Program-made: the position numbers and the translations under genes
Part shown: positions 53,551-64,000 of the stretch, one piece after another
Layout: each line of letters starts with the position of its first letter
Position numbering within the stretch: the first letter of the stretch is position 1
DNA from: Anaeromusa acidaminophila DSM 3853
GTDB taxonomy: Bacteria > Bacillota > Negativicutes > Anaeromusales > Anaeromusaceae
Length of the DNA: 64,000 nucleotides
Assembly: GCF_000374545.1 (NCBI RefSeq)
Contig: NZ_KB894588.1
Span: forward strand, 1-64,000
Reading direction: 5' to 3'
Notes under the pieces: model-generated
Databases searched by the model: none
Told to the model about the DNA's origin: nothing
What the model saw: only the letters and a program-made list of their open reading frames with translations

Positions 53551-56500
53551 GAGCGTCTCCTCCTCCCACATAATCCTGCAGTGCCAACACATACACCAAG
53601 CGGCGATCGCGCATAAAACGCATCACTTCCAGCACTTCTCTAACCGTATCCATCGAAGTCAGGCAGGGAATGCCGTGTTCTACCGTAGCACGACGGATGC
53701 GATACCCGTCGCGCTCCATTTCGCGCCCTTGGGTTAGCGTGTTAACCACCAAATGAATCCCGCCGGTTTTCACCAGGCGAATAATATCGTCTTTACGCTG
53801 ATGCACTTTTTGCACCAGTTCTACTTCCAGCCCCAGCGAGCGAAGATGGTTAGCAGTTCCTTCCGTAGCCAGCAGCTTATAGCCCAACGCTGCAAATTTC
53901 AAAGCCATTTGTCCGGCTTCTTCTTTGTCCTTGTCAGCAACCGTAAAGAGCACCGAACCATGGGCGGGAATATTCATACCTGCCGCCACCAAGGCTTTGT
54001 AGAGCGCTCTGGCGTAGTGATAGTCAATCCCCATAACTTCGCCGGTCGATTTCATTTCAGGTCCTAATGAAATGTCTACCTGCTGCATTTTTCCAAAGGA
54101 GAACACCGGCGCCTTGACGGCGATATACGGTTTAAAGGGAATCAACCCCGGCGTATATCCCATCTCCTTGAGAGTATGCCCCAAAGCGCAGCGCGTGGCC
54201 ACGTTAACCATCGGCACGGATGTCACCTTGCTGAGAAAAGGCACCGTACGACTGGAACGAGGATTAACCTCGATCACATATACTTCGCCTTCAAATACAA
54301 CATACTGGATGTTCAAAAGACCTTTGACTTTGAGGCTTTTTGCCATGCGCTGCGTATAGTCCACGATGGTGTCCATAGTACGCTGCTCCAGCGTCTGCGG
54401 CGGATAAACAGCAATGCTGTCTCCAGAATGCACGCCAGCGCGCTCCACATGCTCCATGATGCCAGGAATGACTACATCCACGCCGTCGCAAATAGCGTCC
54501 ACTTCCACTTCCTTACCCTGCATGTAGCGGTCCACCAGCACAGGATGCTCCGGCGAAGCTTTTACAGCACGCCCCATATAATCCCGCAACTCCGCTTCGT
54601 TGTAGACAATTTCCATCGCCCGACCGCCCAATACGTAGGAAGGACGTACCACAACAGGATAGCCCAAAGAGTTAGCGGCAACAACCGCATCTTCACCGTT
54701 GGTGACGGTTTCACCTTTCGGCCGGGGAATATTCAGTTCTTCCAGCAAGGCTTCAAAACGCTCCCGATCCTCGGCGCGGTCGATGTCGTCTACCGATGTT
54801 CCCAGCACCTTGACGCCAGCCTTAGCCAACGGGCCAGCCAAATTGATCGCCGTCTGCCCGCCAAACTGAACAATGATTCCTTCTGGTTTTTCCTTATCAA
54901 TAATGTTGAGCACATCTTCCGGCGTCAGCGGTTCGAAATACAGGCGGTCCGATGTGTCAAAATCGGTACTTACCGTTTCCGGATTGTTGTTAACAATTAA
55001 GCTTTCAAGGCCCATTTCCCGCAAGGCCCACGCAGAATGCACCGAGCAATAGTCAAACTCCACCCCTTGGCCGATGCGAATCGGGCCGGAGCCTAATACC
55101 ATCACCTTGCGGCGATCGCTCGGCACCACTTCGTCCTCTTGAGCGTACGCTGAATAGTAGTAAGGCGTGGCCGCTTCAAACTCAGCGGCGCAAGTGTCTA
55201 CCATTTTATGCGTAGGCAGAATCCCCAAGGTTTTGCGTTCTTCTCGGATCGCAAATTCTTCTTTCCCGGTCAAGCGACCAATGGTGCGATCCGTAAAGCC
55301 CCATTTTTTGGCCTGCAGCAAATTAGCTTCCGTTAAGCCGTCCGTACGCAGCCGAGCTTCCATGGAAACAATATTGCGCATTTTTTCCAAGAAGAAAATA
55401 TCAATCTTGGTAATATCGTGAATTTCATCCACTGTTACGCCGCGGCGTAGGGCCTCGGCAATCACAAAGAGCCGCTCGTCGTCAATGGCATGCAGCTTCT
55501 TGCGCAATACCGCATCATCCAGTTTCGCCAAGTCCGGCAGTTCCAAATGATTCAACCCGATTTCCAGAGAGCGAACAGCCTTTAAAAGAGCGCCTTCTAA
55601 AGTCCGGTCAATGGACATGACCTCCCCGGTCGCTTTCATCTGTGTCCCCAGCGTCCGATCAGCCAAAACAAATTTGTCGAAAGGCCAGCGCGGAAACTTA
55701 ACTACCACATAATCTAAGGAAGGTTCAAAACAAGCTTTGGTTTTACCGGTAACCGCATTGGTAATTTCGTCCAGCGTGTAGCCAATAGCAATTTTACTGG
55801 CTACCTTGGCAATCGGATAACCGGTTGCCTTGGAGGCCAAGGCGCTGGAGCGGCTGACGCGGGGGTTTACCTCGATCACATAGTAACGGCGGCTCTTCGG
55901 GTCTAAGGCGTACTGAGCGTTACAACCGCCCTCAATACCCAGCTCGCGAATAATATCCAAGGAAGCCGTACGCAGCATCTGGTATTCGGCGTCTGTCAGC
56001 GTTTGCGACGGCGCTACAACAATGCTATCGCCAGTATGCACGCCAACAGGATCAATATTTTCCATATTACACACGGTGATGCAGTTGTCATTGGCATCCC
56101 GCATAACTTCGTATTCGATTTCCTTCCAACCGGCCACGCTGCGTTCAATAAGTACCTGGCCAATCAGGCTATATTTAAGACCTTTAACGACCGTTTCATC
56201 CAACTCGTCATCATTGTGCACAATGCCGCCACCGGTGCCGCCCAGAGTATACGCGGGACGTACAATCAACGGATAGCCAATTTCAGCGGCAAATTCTCGA
56301 GCCGCCTCCAAGTCTTCTACAATGGTACTCTCTGGAATCGGCTGGTTAAGAAACTGCATGGTTTCCTTAAATAGTTCCCGGTCCTCCGCCTTTTTAATGG
56401 CTTTTAAGGATGTCCCCAGCAATTCTACGTTGAATTTTTCCAGCACCCCGGATTCCGCCAGTTTAACCGCCAAATTCAGACCAACTTGACCGCCAAGAGT

Positions 56501-56764
56501 AGGCAAAAGACCGTCTGGACGTTCTTTTTCAATGACTTCCGCCAAAAACTCGGCTGTCAACGGTTCGATATATACGCGGTCCGCTACATTGGCATCCGTC
56601 ATAATCGTCGCCGGATTGGAGTTAACCAGCACCACTTCCAGACCTTCCTCTTTTAACGCCCGGCAAGCCTGGGTTCCGGCATAGTCAAATTCGGCAGCCT
56701 GACCGATAACAATAGGGCCCGAGCCAATGACCATGACCCTCTTGAGATATTCCTTTTTCGGCAT
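53543..56764 (-). CDS. carB: Carbamoyl-phosphate synthase large subunit
   Basis: Makes carbamoyl phosphate from bicarbonate, ammonia and two ATP. The 1073-residue protein has two homologous ATP-grasp halves, each beginning GSGPI(V/R)IGQ (near 13 and 556), and a C-terminal MGS-like allosteric domain (~935-1060). [19 protein letters not shown] and [17 protein letters not shown] mark the halves. Placement inside the pyr operon implies pyrimidine control. ATG at 56764, two bases after carA. Confidence 0.97.
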   Translation of the reverse strand: MPKKEYLKRVMVIGSGPIVIGQAAEFDYAGTQACRALKEEGLEVVLVNSNPATIMTDANVADRVYIEPLTAEFLAEVIEKERPDGLLPTLGGQVGLNLAVKLAESGVLEKFNVELLGTSLKAIKKAEDRELFKETMQFLNQPIPESTIVEDLEAAREFAAEIGYPLIVRPAYTLGGTGGGIVHNDDELDETVVKGLKYSLIGQVLIERSVAGWKEIEYEVMRDANDNCITVCNMENIDPVGVHTGDSIVVAPSQTLTDAEYQMLRTASLDIIRELGIEGGCNAQYALDPKSRRYYVIEVNPRVSRSSALASKATGYPIAKVASKIAIGYTLDEITNAVTGKTKACFEPSLDYVVVKFPRWPFDKFVLADRTLGTQMKATGEVMSIDRTLEGALLKAVRSLEIGLNHLELPDLAKLDDAVLRKKLHAIDDERLFVIAEALRRGVTVDEIHDITKIDIFFLEKMRNIVSMEARLRTDGLTEANLLQAKKWGFTDRTIGRLTGKEEFAIREERKTLGILPTHKMVDTCAAEFEAATPYYYSAYAQEDEVVPSDRRKVMVLGSGPIRIGQGVEFDYCSVHSAWALREMGLESLIVNNNPETVSTDFDTSDRLYFEPLTPEDVLNIIDKEKPEGIIVQFGGQTAINLAGPLAKAGVKVLGTSVDDIDRAEDRERFEALLEELNIPRPKGETVTNGEDAVVAANSLGYPVVVRPSYVLGGRAMEIVYNEAELRDYMGRAVKASPEHPVLVDRYMQGKEVEVDAICDGVDVVIPGIMEHVERAGVHSGDSIAVYPPQTLEQRTMDTIVDYTQRMAKSLKVKGLLNIQYVVFEGEVYVIEVNPRSSRTVPFLSKVTSVPMVNVATRCALGHTLKEMGYTPGLIPFKPYIAVKAPVFSFGKMQQVDISLGPEMKSTGEVMGIDYHYARALYKALVAAGMNIPAHGSVLFTVADKDKEEAGQMALKFAALGYKLLATEGTANHLRSLGLEVELVQKVHQRKDDIIRLVKTGGIHLVVNTLTQGREMERDGYRIRRATVEHGIPCLTSMDTVREVLEVMRFMRDRRLVYVLALQDYVGGGDALA

Positions 56765-56766
56765 GG

Positions 56767-57831
56767 TTACGCCCTCCTCATCAACTGCATAAATTCTTCG
56801 AATAAGTAGGTGTTGTCATCCGGTCCCGGCGCAGCTTCCGGATGGTACTGCACGGAAAAGAGCGGCAGCGTGTTATGACGAATACCCTCGACCGTATCGT
56901 CATTGACAGCCCGGTGGCTAATGGTAACGTCCAGACCTTTTAAGGACTCTTCCTTTACGGAATAGCCATGGTTCTGCGACGTAATGTGCACCTTGCCTGT
57001 CAGCAGGTTTTTAACAGGCTGATTCGAGCCGCGATGGCCAAATTTCAGCTTATACGTATCCGCCCCTAAGGCCAGCGCCAGAATCTGGTGACCCAGGCAG
57101 ATGCCAAAGAGCGGTTTTTTGCCCAACAACTGCCGGACCATCTGAATGATATCCTGCAAATCTTTTGGGTCTCCAGGTCCGTTCGATAAAAAGACGCCAT
57201 CCGGGTTGCTTGCCAGCACTTCTTCAGCGCTCGCCGTCGCCGGATAAACCGTAATATCGCAGCCGCGCTGATGCAAGGAGTTAAGAATGTTTTGTTTAAT
57301 GCCGAAGTCCAGCACCGCCACTTTCGGCCCCCCCGGATTGCTCATATGATAAGTTTCCTTGGTGGTTACGTCCATGACCTGGCAGCAGCTGAGCTCGCTC
57401 GCCAGCAATGCATCTATATCGGACTGCGCCGCTTCTTCGGCTACAATAATCCCTTTCATCGTACCATGGTTACGTATTTTCTTCGTAATAGCCCGTGTAT
57501 CCACACCATACAAGCAGGGAATGTTGAAACGCTGCAAATACGAACCGAAGCTGCCCTCCATCTCCCAATTGCTTGGAGTCTGACACAATTCGCCAATAAT
57601 GAAGCCTTTAACAAAGGGCTGCCGCGACTGGGCAAAGGCTTCAGCCACGCCGTAATTGCCAATCAGCGGATAGGTCATCGTAACAATCTGACCGCAATAG
57701 GACGGATCCGTCAAAACCTCCTGATAACCAGTCATGCCGGTATTAAAAACGACTTCCCCTACCGTTGCGCCTGCCGCCAGCAGTTGCCCGTGAAATACAG
57801 TTCCATCGCTTAAAATGAGTTTTCCTTTCAT
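56767..57831 (-). CDS. carA: Carbamoyl-phosphate synthase small subunit
   Basis: Glutamine amidotransferase subunit. The 354-residue protein has [20 protein letters not shown] near 32, the nucleophile in [15 protein letters not shown] near 243, and [12 protein letters not shown] near 328. ATG at 57831 overlaps the pyrC stop by four bases. Confidence 0.97.
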   Translation of the reverse strand: MKGKLILSDGTVFHGQLLAAGATVGEVVFNTGMTGYQEVLTDPSYCGQIVTMTYPLIGNYGVAEAFAQSRQPFVKGFIIGELCQTPSNWEMEGSFGSYLQRFNIPCLYGVDTRAITKKIRNHGTMKGIIVAEEAAQSDIDALLASELSCCQVMDVTTKETYHMSNPGGPKVAVLDFGIKQNILNSLHQRGCDITVYPATASAEEVLASNPDGVFLSNGPGDPKDLQDIIQMVRQLLGKKPLFGICLGHQILALALGADTYKLKFGHRGSNQPVKNLLTGKVHITSQNHGYSVKEESLKGLDVTISHRAVNDDTVEGIRHNTLPLFSVQYHPEAAPGPDDNTYLFEEFMQLMRRA

Positions 57832-59123
57832 ACAAGCACCTCTCCGTCTTGATACACCAAATTTCCGTCTACCAGGGTTTCCGTCACACGGCCTTTCAAG
57901 AGTTTCCCTTCAAAGGGAGTATGTTTACCCCGGCTGTAGAACCGACGGCTGTCAACCGTCCATTCGGCCTCCGGATCAAAGATCACAATGTCCGCCGCAC
58001 AACCTACTCGCAGCGTGCCGCAATCAAGGCCCAGCACCTGAGCCGGACGCGAAGTCATGGCTGCGATAATCTCAGGCAGCTTCATATTTCCTTCGTGATA
58101 CAACGTAGTTAGCACAACGCCAAGCGCCGTCTCAAAACCGGTAAAACCGCTGGGAGCATATTTAAATTCTCGATCTTTTTCTTCAAACGCATGGGGTGAA
58201 TGATCGGTCGCAATAGCGTCGATAACCCCTTCTTGCAGCGCCTGCCGCAACACGGCAACATGATCCATGGAGCGCAGCGGCGGGTTAACCTTGGTAGCCG
58301 AGTCAAAACCCATAACCGCTTCGTCGGTCAGCGCCAAATGATGCGGCGTCACTTCCGCCGTCACCTTGACGCCTTTGGCTTTCGCTTGGCGAATGATTTC
58401 CACCGCGCCTTTCGTGCTGACATGAGAAATGTGCACATGGCCGTCAGTATATTCCGCCAGCAGCACATCACGAGCTACCGCAATATCCTCCGCCACCGAG
58501 GGACGTCCGTGCATGCCCAGCATGGTGGAGACTTTTCCTTCGTGCATATAGCCATCCTCTACTAAGGCTTGCTCTTCCGCATGGCTCATAATCGGCTTAT
58601 GATACATCGCCGTGTAATCAAGAGCATTCTGCATAACCTTGGCATTATGGACAAAATGTCCGTCATCGGATAAGGCTACTGCGCCATTGAGCAACATGTC
58701 GCCGATTTCCGCCAATTCCTTGCCGTCCTGCCCTTTACTGACAGCGCCGACGATCAGCATATTGACAATCGCCACTTGGCGAGCCCGCTCTTTCAAGCCG
58801 TTCACAGCAATACTGCTATCAACAGGCGGGCGGGTATTCGGCATGCAAGCCACACTGGTAAAGCCGCCAGCTGCAGCGGCGCGGCTGCCGGTTTCAAAGT
58901 CTTCTTTTGCTTCCTGCCCCGGTTCACGTAAGTGGGCGTGAAGATCGACAAAACCAGGCGCTACCGTTTTTCCCTGGGCATCTATAATTTGTGCACCTGC
59001 CGGCGCTGCCAAATTTTTACCGATAGCCGCAATGCGGCTGTCTTCTACAAGAATATCCATAACCCCGTCCAAGCCTTGGCTGGGGCAAATAACATGTCCG
59101 TTTTTAATGATTGTCTTCAACAT
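57828..59123 (-). CDS. pyrC: Dihydroorotase
   Basis: Closes carbamoyl aspartate to dihydroorotate. The 431-residue class I enzyme has the metal motif [10 protein letters not shown] near 60, [12 protein letters not shown] near 91, [11 protein letters not shown] near 185, [10 protein letters not shown], and [12 protein letters not shown] near 308. ATG at 59123 lies within the last 20 bases of pyrB. Confidence 0.96.
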   Translation of the reverse strand: MLKTIIKNGHVICPSQGLDGVMDILVEDSRIAAIGKNLAAPAGAQIIDAQGKTVAPGFVDLHAHLREPGQEAKEDFETGSRAAAAGGFTSVACMPNTRPPVDSSIAVNGLKERARQVAIVNMLIVGAVSKGQDGKELAEIGDMLLNGAVALSDDGHFVHNAKVMQNALDYTAMYHKPIMSHAEEQALVEDGYMHEGKVSTMLGMHGRPSVAEDIAVARDVLLAEYTDGHVHISHVSTKGAVEIIRQAKAKGVKVTAEVTPHHLALTDEAVMGFDSATKVNPPLRSMDHVAVLRQALQEGVIDAIATDHSPHAFEEKDREFKYAPSGFTGFETALGVVLTTLYHEGNMKLPEIIAAMTSRPAQVLGLDCGTLRVGCAADIVIFDPEAEWTVDSRRFYSRGKHTPFEGKLLKGRVTETLVDGNLVYQDGEVLV

Positions 59124-60057
59124 GCTTCCCTCCCGTCAGTACCAAAAAGAGCAGAGCCATCCGTACAGCCAAACCATTCTTAACCTGTTCCTGAATAGCG
59201 GACTGCGCATCATACGCCACTTCCGGCGAAATTTCCAAGCCCCGGTTCATCGGCCCCGGATGAAGAAGAACTGCGTCCTCCTTAGCCAAAGACAGGCGAG
59301 CCCGGTTGATGCCGAAAATACGAGCATACTCCCGCGGAGAAGGGAATAATCCTTTTTTCTGGCGCTCCAATTGTATGCGCAGCACGTTGACGACATCGGC
59401 CTCATCCAAAGCGTCTTCAATGCGTTCGTGAACTACAGCCCCCATCTCTTCGATTCCTGGGGGGATTAAGGTTTTCGGGCCAGCCACATGGACGGTTGCG
59501 CCCATTTTTGTTAGGCCCCAAATATCAGAGCGAGCCACGCGGCTATGCAGAATGTCGCCAATGATGGCCACTTTCAAACCTGCCAAGCTGCCTTTGCGTT
59601 CCTCAATGGTAAACATGTCCAACAAACCTTGGCTAGGATGCTCATGGGCTCCATCGCCGGCATTAATAATCACCGGTTTGGCAATTTTCGAAGCGTACAC
59701 CGCCGCCCCTTCCGCTGCATGACGCATAACAATGACGTCTACGCCCATAGCTTCCACGGTTAGCAAAGTATCCCGCAAGCTTTCCCCTTTAACAACGCTG
59801 CTGGAGCTGGTAGTAATATTCACAACGTCGGCGCCTAAGTATTTCCCTGCCAATTCAAAGGAAGTCCGCGTACGTGTGCTGGGCTCAAAAAAAAGGTTAA
59901 CTACCGATTTACCTCGCAATGTTGGAACCTTTTTAATATCCCTCCCTACAATCGCCTTCATTTCCTTTGCCGTATCCAAAACTCGGCGGATCTCCTCGGT
60001 CGAGAAGGTACGCAAGCCCAGGATGTCTTTTCCTCGGAGTGAAACCTGACCTTTCAT
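59104..60057 (-). CDS. pyrB: Aspartate carbamoyltransferase catalytic subunit
   Basis: Condenses carbamoyl phosphate and aspartate. The 317-residue protein has [12 protein letters not shown] at 57-68, [15 protein letters not shown] near 133, and HPGPMNRG near 263. ATG at 60057 was chosen (AGGAG ten bases upstream); ATG at 60066 sits on the ribosome site. First gene of the operon behind the PyrR leader; no pyrI. Confidence 0.96.
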   Translation of the reverse strand: MKGQVSLRGKDILGLRTFSTEEIRRVLDTAKEMKAIVGRDIKKVPTLRGKSVVNLFFEPSTRTRTSFELAGKYLGADVVNITTSSSSVVKGESLRDTLLTVEAMGVDVIVMRHAAEGAAVYASKIAKPVIINAGDGAHEHPSQGLLDMFTIEERKGSLAGLKVAIIGDILHSRVARSDIWGLTKMGATVHVAGPKTLIPPGIEEMGAVVHERIEDALDEADVVNVLRIQLERQKKGLFPSPREYARIFGINRARLSLAKEDAVLLHPGPMNRGLEISPEVAYDAQSAIQEQVKNGLAVRMALLFLVLTGGKHVEDNH

Positions 60058-60090
60058 AAGCAGCATTCTCCTTCCCCATTCTGTCAACCG

Positions 60091-60245
60091 AAAAAACAAA
60101 AGCTCCCTGCCGTTAACGACAAGGAGCTAAACATGCGCAGAAAGAGCCAGGAACGGCTGGCCGTCCCTCTTGTCCTTCCGTTAGTTCTCCTTGCCGACCT
60201 CGCTGGATCTTCTTAAAGGATGACGGAATGGATACACATTTACAT
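60091..60245 (-). promoter_or_regulatory. PyrR-dependent attenuator leader of the pyr operon
   Basis: Minus-strand RNA order: anti-antiterminator with AGATCCAGCGAGGTC (60196-60210), matching the PyrR-binding consensus ARUCCNGNGAGGYU, closed by CCTT/AAGG; antiterminator strands GGCAAGGAG-AACTAAC and GTTTAGCTCCTTG (about 60114-60195); terminator AGCTCC...GGAGCT (60101-60128) with TTTTGTTTTTT. The GTTTAG... strand is shared by terminator and antiterminator. PyrR is encoded at 550-1101. Confidence 0.93.
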
Positions 60246-60252
60246 TGAAGAT

Positions 60253-60282
60253 AGTGTAACAAATCTTCCTCACCCTTGTCAA
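60253..60282 (-). promoter_or_regulatory. Promoter of the pyr operon
   Basis: TTGACA (60277-60282), 18-base spacer, TACACT (60253-60258), leading into the attenuator. Confidence 0.8.
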
Positions 60283-60559
60283 GGCGCTACTGTAGAGCTT
60301 TCTCCCTCAAAGCCTTATCTTTTAATGTGCATTGTACACAAAAAGCATCGATATTTAAATAATAGCATATTTATTCGTTATTTGCCACTTTTTATGCATA
60401 AAATTTCATCGTTATTCTTACAGGATTCTTAAGAAAAATGAGGAATATCATTAAGAGTATTATTATGCAATGATTTGAGGAATATTCTCCTCTTTGTGCA
60501 TACTTCCGTGTCCAATACATATTCTTTTTTTGTTTTTTGACACGAAAGGAGCGTCTATC
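60283..60559. other. A/T-rich intergenic region before the CAP-domain gene
   Basis: 277 bases between the pyr promoter and the CAP-domain start. It holds a GAGGAATATTCTCCTC near-palindrome near 60478-60493, short A/T runs, but no confident promoter or gene. An ATG at 60494 would lead into the CAP frame but has no ribosome site. Confidence 0.4.
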
Positions 60560-61096
60560 ATGCGTATTATTCCTGTATTGCTTTTAACTCTCTTATTGGC
60601 ATATTCTTCTTCCGTCTATGCGACTGAAGCCCCCTGCGCTACCGGCGCTTCCCTTGAGCCGCCGACGACTCAGGAGCAAGAATTGGCCGCTTTAGTCAAT
60701 CAAGAGCGAACCAAAGCCGGCCGGCAGCCGTTGCGTTTGGACGCGCGGCTTTCCTGTTTAGCTCGTCAATATGCGCAAGACATGGCCACAAGAAACTTTT
60801 TTTCTCATTACGACCCGGAAGGAAATTCTCCTTTTGACCGTCTTCACAAAAAGAACATCGCCTACCGCGCAGCCGCAGAAAATCTTTTTAAAGGATGGCG
60901 CGATCCAGAAGAAGAATCCATGAAAATAGCTCATTCTTTCTTAATGCAAAGCCCCGGACACCGTCGTAATATTTTAGATTCCGATTTTACTTTTATTGGC
61001 ATAGGAGTTGTACGTACGCCTGAAGAATGGACCTATGTCGTAGAGCTTTTCTTACTTCCTTCTCTGGCCGATGCACGCAAAGGTGTGATACAATAA
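60560..61096 (+). CDS. Secreted CAP/SCP-domain protein
   Basis: A 178-residue exported protein: signal peptide (~1-22, MRIIPVLLLTLLLAYSS), short spacer, then a CAP domain (~38-170) with AALVNQERTKAGRQPL, SCLARQYAQDMATRNFFSHYDPEGNSPFDRL, AAENL, and SPGHRRNILD. The His/Glu cluster (FFSHYD, AEN, GHR) is conserved. Bacterial CAP proteins of this kind have no agreed function. ATG at 60560 after AAAGGAG. Confidence 0.9.
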   Translation: MRIIPVLLLTLLLAYSSSVYATEAPCATGASLEPPTTQEQELAALVNQERTKAGRQPLRLDARLSCLARQYAQDMATRNFFSHYDPEGNSPFDRLHKKNIAYRAAAENLFKGWRDPEEESMKIAHSFLMQSPGHRRNILDSDFTFIGIGVVRTPEEWTYVVELFLLPSLADARKGVIQ

Positions 61097-61163
61097 GCAG
61101 TGGCCTGTATTCCACATAATACGGCCTAGCTTTTTATCATTATGGACATGAGGTTTTTCATTC

Positions 61164-61736
61164 ATGCGTATCATTACAGGTTCAGCCAAAGGAAAGCGCC
61201 TCAAAGCGCCGTCAGGCTTAAAAACCCGTCCTACTACAGACCGGGTTAAAGAATCCTTATTTTCCATTATCCAAGAGTTCCTTTCCGGCGCACGCATTCT
61301 AGACTTATTTGCCGGAACCGGTAATTTGGGACTGGAAGCTCTCAGTCGCGGCGCAGTCCATGCTATTTTCGTAGACCAAGCGCAAGAATGCAGTCGCTTG
61401 ATTCGAGAAAATGCCACTTACACCAATTTATTTAATCGTTGTGATGTCTGGCGCATACAAGCTTTAGAAGCTTTAGCGCGTTGCAAAAGAGAGCAACTCG
61501 CTTTCGATATTATTTTTTGCGACCCTCCCTATAACCAAGGACATCCGCTACAAATTCTTCATTTTATTGATGAAAACCCAGCATTATTACCAAACGGACT
61601 TTTAATCCTCGAACATTCAAGGCATGAATCGCTCCCTGAAAATTTAGACCGTTTGGAATTGCGCCGTCAAGAACAATATGGCGAAACCATGATTAGCTTT
61701 TTTAAAATGCCAGCACATAAGGAGGACCTTTCGTGA
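61164..61736 (+). CDS. rsmD: 16S rRNA (guanine-966-N2) methyltransferase
   Basis: Methylates G966 of 16S rRNA with SAM. The 190-residue protein has [28 protein letters not shown] near 21, the SAM loop [15 protein letters not shown] near 46-60, and the catalytic DPPY at 120-123. Stop overlaps coaD by four bases (GTGA). Confidence 0.95.
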   Translation: MRIITGSAKGKRLKAPSGLKTRPTTDRVKESLFSIIQEFLSGARILDLFAGTGNLGLEALSRGAVHAIFVDQAQECSRLIRENATYTNLFNRCDVWRIQALEALARCKREQLAFDIIFCDPPYNQGHPLQILHFIDENPALLPNGLLILEHSRHESLPENLDRLELRRQEQYGETMISFFKMPAHKEDLS

Positions 61737-62233
61737 AGATTGCAGTTTGTCCGGGCAGTTTCGATCCGGTTACCAACGGACATGTTGATATTTTCGAACG
61801 CGCCAGCAGTATGTACGACCGCTTGATTATCGCTGTATTTCGCAATCCCGGGAAAAATCCGTTATTCAACATGGACGAACGGGTTCGTCTATTAAAAGAA
61901 GCTACTCAACATATTCCCAACGTCGAAGTCGACTCTTTCTCCGGCTTGCTCACCGATTTTGTTTTACAAAAAGACAGCCGCATCATTGTACGCGGGTTGC
62001 GCGCTCTCAGTGATTTCGAATATGAGTTTCAGCGCGCACTTCTCATCAAGTGTGTTCGTCCTGAAATTGAAACTGTTTTTATGATGACATCTAGTGAATA
62101 TTCCTTTGTCAGTTCTAGCGGCATCAAGGAATTAGCTCAATTTGGCGGAGATATTTCCAAACTAGTCCCCCCTATGCTATACGACGAAATCACCCAACGT
62201 TGCCGGGAACTGGCTGCCCGGAAAACATCGTAA
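61733..62233 (+). CDS. coaD: Phosphopantetheine adenylyltransferase
   Basis: Penultimate step of CoA synthesis. The 166-residue nucleotidyltransferase has [17 protein letters not shown] at ~8-24 (TNGH motif), [18 protein letters not shown] near 88, and [19 protein letters not shown] near 120. GTG at 61733 is translationally coupled to rsmD. Confidence 0.97.
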   Translation: MKIAVCPGSFDPVTNGHVDIFERASSMYDRLIIAVFRNPGKNPLFNMDERVRLLKEATQHIPNVEVDSFSGLLTDFVLQKDSRIIVRGLRALSDFEYEFQRALLIKCVRPEIETVFMMTSSEYSFVSSSGIKELAQFGGDISKLVPPMLYDEITQRCRELAARKTS

Positions 62234-62246
62234 GGAGGCATCTTTT

Positions 62247-62741
62247 ATGACGATTGAAGAAATCTTTGATGAATTGGAAACATTGCTAATGGAATCATCC
62301 CATGTTCCTTTTACTAACAAGCGCATTGTTGAAGAAGATGAATTAGTACGTCTTTTGGATTATTTGCGGGAACTTATCCCCCAAGAAGTAATGGAAGCGC
62401 GCAAAGTATTAGCCGAGCGAACCCAAATTGTAGAGAACGCGCAGCGCGAGGCGCAGCGGGTAGTCGAACAGGCTAAAGTCTATGGCGCCAAAATGACGGA
62501 CGATAACGTCATTGCCAAGCAAGCCCAAGAACAAGCACAGCAAATTATGCAACAAGCGCAAGAACAAGCTCGGGACCTTACTCGCCAATCCCAGGAACAA
62601 GCCCGTCAACTCCAGCAGGATTCCACTACCTATGCGGACGAAGTATTTCGTCATCTTTCGGGAAATCTGGAAAAAGCGCTGGAAGTTGTCCGCCAAGGTC
62701 ATGCCGAACTGCACCGCAGCCTGCGCGACAAGCAGGAATAA
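62247..62741 (+). CDS. Coiled-coil protein (ATP-synthase-B/VatH-like)
   Basis: A 164-residue hydrophilic protein. After an N-terminal ~55-residue head (FDELETLLMESSHVPFTNKRIV, RLLDYLRELIP) it is one long helical rod with Gln/Ala/Arg-rich heptads (QEQAQQIMQQAQEQARDLTRQSQEQARQL region, ~92-120). Annotation as ATPase subunit in databases reflects the coiled coil only. It follows coaD by 13 bases and may act with division or wall proteins, but nothing proves that. Confidence 0.82.
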   Translation: MTIEEIFDELETLLMESSHVPFTNKRIVEEDELVRLLDYLRELIPQEVMEARKVLAERTQIVENAQREAQRVVEQAKVYGAKMTDDNVIAKQAQEQAQQIMQQAQEQARDLTRQSQEQARQLQQDSTTYADEVFRHLSGNLEKALEVVRQGHAELHRSLRDKQE

Positions 62742-62768
62742 GTACATCTTCTTCCTATCGTCTGAATC

Positions 62769-62790
62769 ACCCGGGAGCCATCTCCCGGGT
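62769..62790 (+). terminator. Terminator after the coiled-coil gene
   Basis: ACCCGGGAG/CTCCCGGGT stem with loop CCAT, then TTTTCTTT; ends the CAP/rsmD/coaD string. Confidence 0.88.
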
Positions 62791-62843
62791 TTTCTTTGTA
62801 CACAATTATCTATTTCCAAAAAGAACAGGAGTCATTGTCATCC

Positions 62844-64000
62844 ATGAATAGACAGGTTTTTCGTTGGCTTCCTTTTACCGTCGCCTTGCTTGTTTTTCTC
62901 TTAGTTATTCCTGCAACAGGAATAACTCCGCCGCCGATATCCCATCCCGCTCCGGCCAACAAATCATCCCTTCGCATTCTGCTGCTCCCCCTCGACAGCC
63001 GGCCTCCTTGTACGGATTTTGTTGTCGAATTAGCGCAACTAGCAGGCATGCAAGTCATCTTGCCTCCCATGGAGCTGCTTGATCATTATCGTCGTCCGGC
63101 AGACCCGGGGAAATTGGCAGCCTGGGTAGCCGCTATATTGAAGGAAGAAAAGCCGGATGCGGTTATTCTTTCTACCGATATGCTGGTTCATGGCAGCCTT
63201 CTGGCCTCCCGGCAGCGCATCGGCAAAAAAGAGCAAGAACAGCAACTGCTTCACTGGCTGACGCAATGGCACAAAGAATATCCAGACATACCGCTATACG
63301 CCTTCAGCATCATTCCCAGACTGCTATTAGCTGATGACAGTCCGTTTCAGATCTACCAATATCACCTGAAAAAATATTCCGTTTGGGCTGATGAAGTCGG
63401 CTGGTTTGACAATCCCGACGACGTACAGACGCTTCTGGCTATGGAAAAGAGACTGCCAGAGGAATTAAAATCAGAATACGCCGCTCTCTACGAACAGAAT
63501 TTAGCCTTCAATCGCTCGCTCATTGATTTGGCCGCTTCCGGAACCTTACAAATGCTAATTTTGGGCCAAGATGACGGCTTCCCTTTTGGTCTTCCCAACC
63601 AAGAAAAAGAACAATTAGCGCAGTACGCCGCACAGAAGAAAACTCATTCCGTCGAAGTTACACGCGGCACCGACGAAGTGGCTCTCTCTCTTTTGGGCAA
63701 AATCATTTCCCAGCAGCGTCCGCAAGCCGCCACGGCAGAAATCCGTTATTCTCGTCCAGACGTACCAGGCATGATCATGCCGTATATGCCTCATTCGATT
63801 GCCTCAACCGCTAAAGAAAAACTGGTTCTTAGCGGCGTCCTCCCCGCTACGGAGGGCCAAGCGGATTTCATTCTCTATATTCATGCCGGACGCAAAGGCG
63901 ACTCTCCTTGGAAACAACTAACACCAGCCAGGGAAATAGCCAAGCTACTGCAAGAAGGCAAGTCTGTCGCGCTAGTCGACCTTAGTGAAGATTTTTCCTC
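62844..64000 (+). CDS. DUF4127 family protein (3' end beyond window)
   Basis: An open plus-strand frame from ATG at 62844 (AGGAG upstream) runs off the end with no stop; 385 codons are visible. It starts with a signal-anchor-like hydrophobic segment (~7-25), then PLDSRPPC near 53, ILSTDMLVHGSLLASR near 106, LILGQDDGFPFGLPNQ near 240, TRGTDEVALSLLGK near 273, and LVDLSEDFS at the edge. These are the landmarks of DUF4127, exported proteins of unknown function in Bacillota. Confidence 0.9.
   Translation, partial: MNRQVFRWLPFTVALLVFLLVIPATGITPPPISHPAPANKSSLRILLLPLDSRPPCTDFVVELAQLAGMQVILPPMELLDHYRRPADPGKLAAWVAAILKEEKPDAVILSTDMLVHGSLLASRQRIGKKEQEQQLLHWLTQWHKEYPDIPLYAFSIIPRLLLADDSPFQIYQYHLKKYSVWADEVGWFDNPDDVQTLLAMEKRLPEELKSEYAALYEQNLAFNRSLIDLAASGTLQMLILGQDDGFPFGLPNQEKEQLAQYAAQKKTHSVEVTRGTDEVALSLLGKIISQQRPQAATAEIRYSRPDVPGMIMPYMPHSIASTAKEKLVLSGVLPATEGQADFILYIHAGRKGDSPWKQLTPAREIAKLLQEGKSVALVDLSEDFS

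Noticed and set aside
54176-55000. 274-residue frame antisense to carB
   Set aside because: Shadow of a conserved gene; no start signal.

Overview
The window looks like a chromosomal segment of an anaerobic, meso-diaminopimelate-containing Bacillota (Firmicutes). I lean towards Negativicutes, of the Sporomusa/Anaeromusa type, at about 50 % GC. The evidence is a mraZ-to-pyrR division/cell-wall cluster with sepF, ylmH and divIVA, T-box leaders, PyrR attenuation, PolC, an oxygen-sensitive class III ribonucleotide reductase, and MurE with the DNPR motif. The exact genus is inference; there is no rRNA in the window. Almost all genes lie on the minus strand.

Layout. 1-480: remains of two insertion sequences, the start of an IS256-type transposase abutting the tail of an IS3-type transposase. 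550-5738: pyrR, rluD, lspA, and ileS behind an isoleucine T-box. 5760-23083: division and wall cluster, read from mraZ downward (mraZ, rsmH, ftsL, murE, murF, mraY, murD, murG, murC, ddl, ftsQ, DUF881, sbp, ftsZ, yggS, sepF, proC, ylmH, divIVA). It lacks ftsI/pbp, ftsW, murB and ftsA, which usually sit here. 23350-29964: a DUF1858 protein, thioredoxin, CoA-binding protein, plsY, der, cobO, a PDZ/radical-SAM protein, an M20 amidohydrolase and a VOC protein. 30076-37993: tRNA-Val, a YibE/F membrane protein with an alkaline phosphatase, acyl-CoA dehydrogenase, alpha/beta hydrolase, a 3D-domain wall protein behind a c-di-AMP riboswitch, an M20C hydrolase, a small siroheme-type reductase and an overlooked 44-residue membrane protein. 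38265-45631: thiol peroxidase, then the nrdR-nrdD-nrdG-polC string. 45748-50449: tRNA genes, a CheY-thiD-hypothetical group, and a T-box-controlled YkvI-type transporter. 50550-60282: complete pyrimidine operon pyrBC-carAB-pyrKDFE behind a PyrR attenuator. 60560-64000 (plus strand): CAP-domain protein, rsmD, coaD, a coiled-coil protein and a truncated DUF4127 gene.

How it works together. PyrR, encoded at one end of the window, should control the pyrimidine operon at the other end through the leader RNA at 60091-60245. The wall-precursor enzymes run from UDP-MurNAc to lipid II without interruption. The most unusual gene is polC: at 1228 residues it has no 3'-5' exonuclease insert, while all nine expected metal ligands of its PHP domain are present. 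It also sits 29 bases behind the class III ribonucleotide reductase genes, so replication and anaerobic dNTP supply may share a transcript under NrdR.
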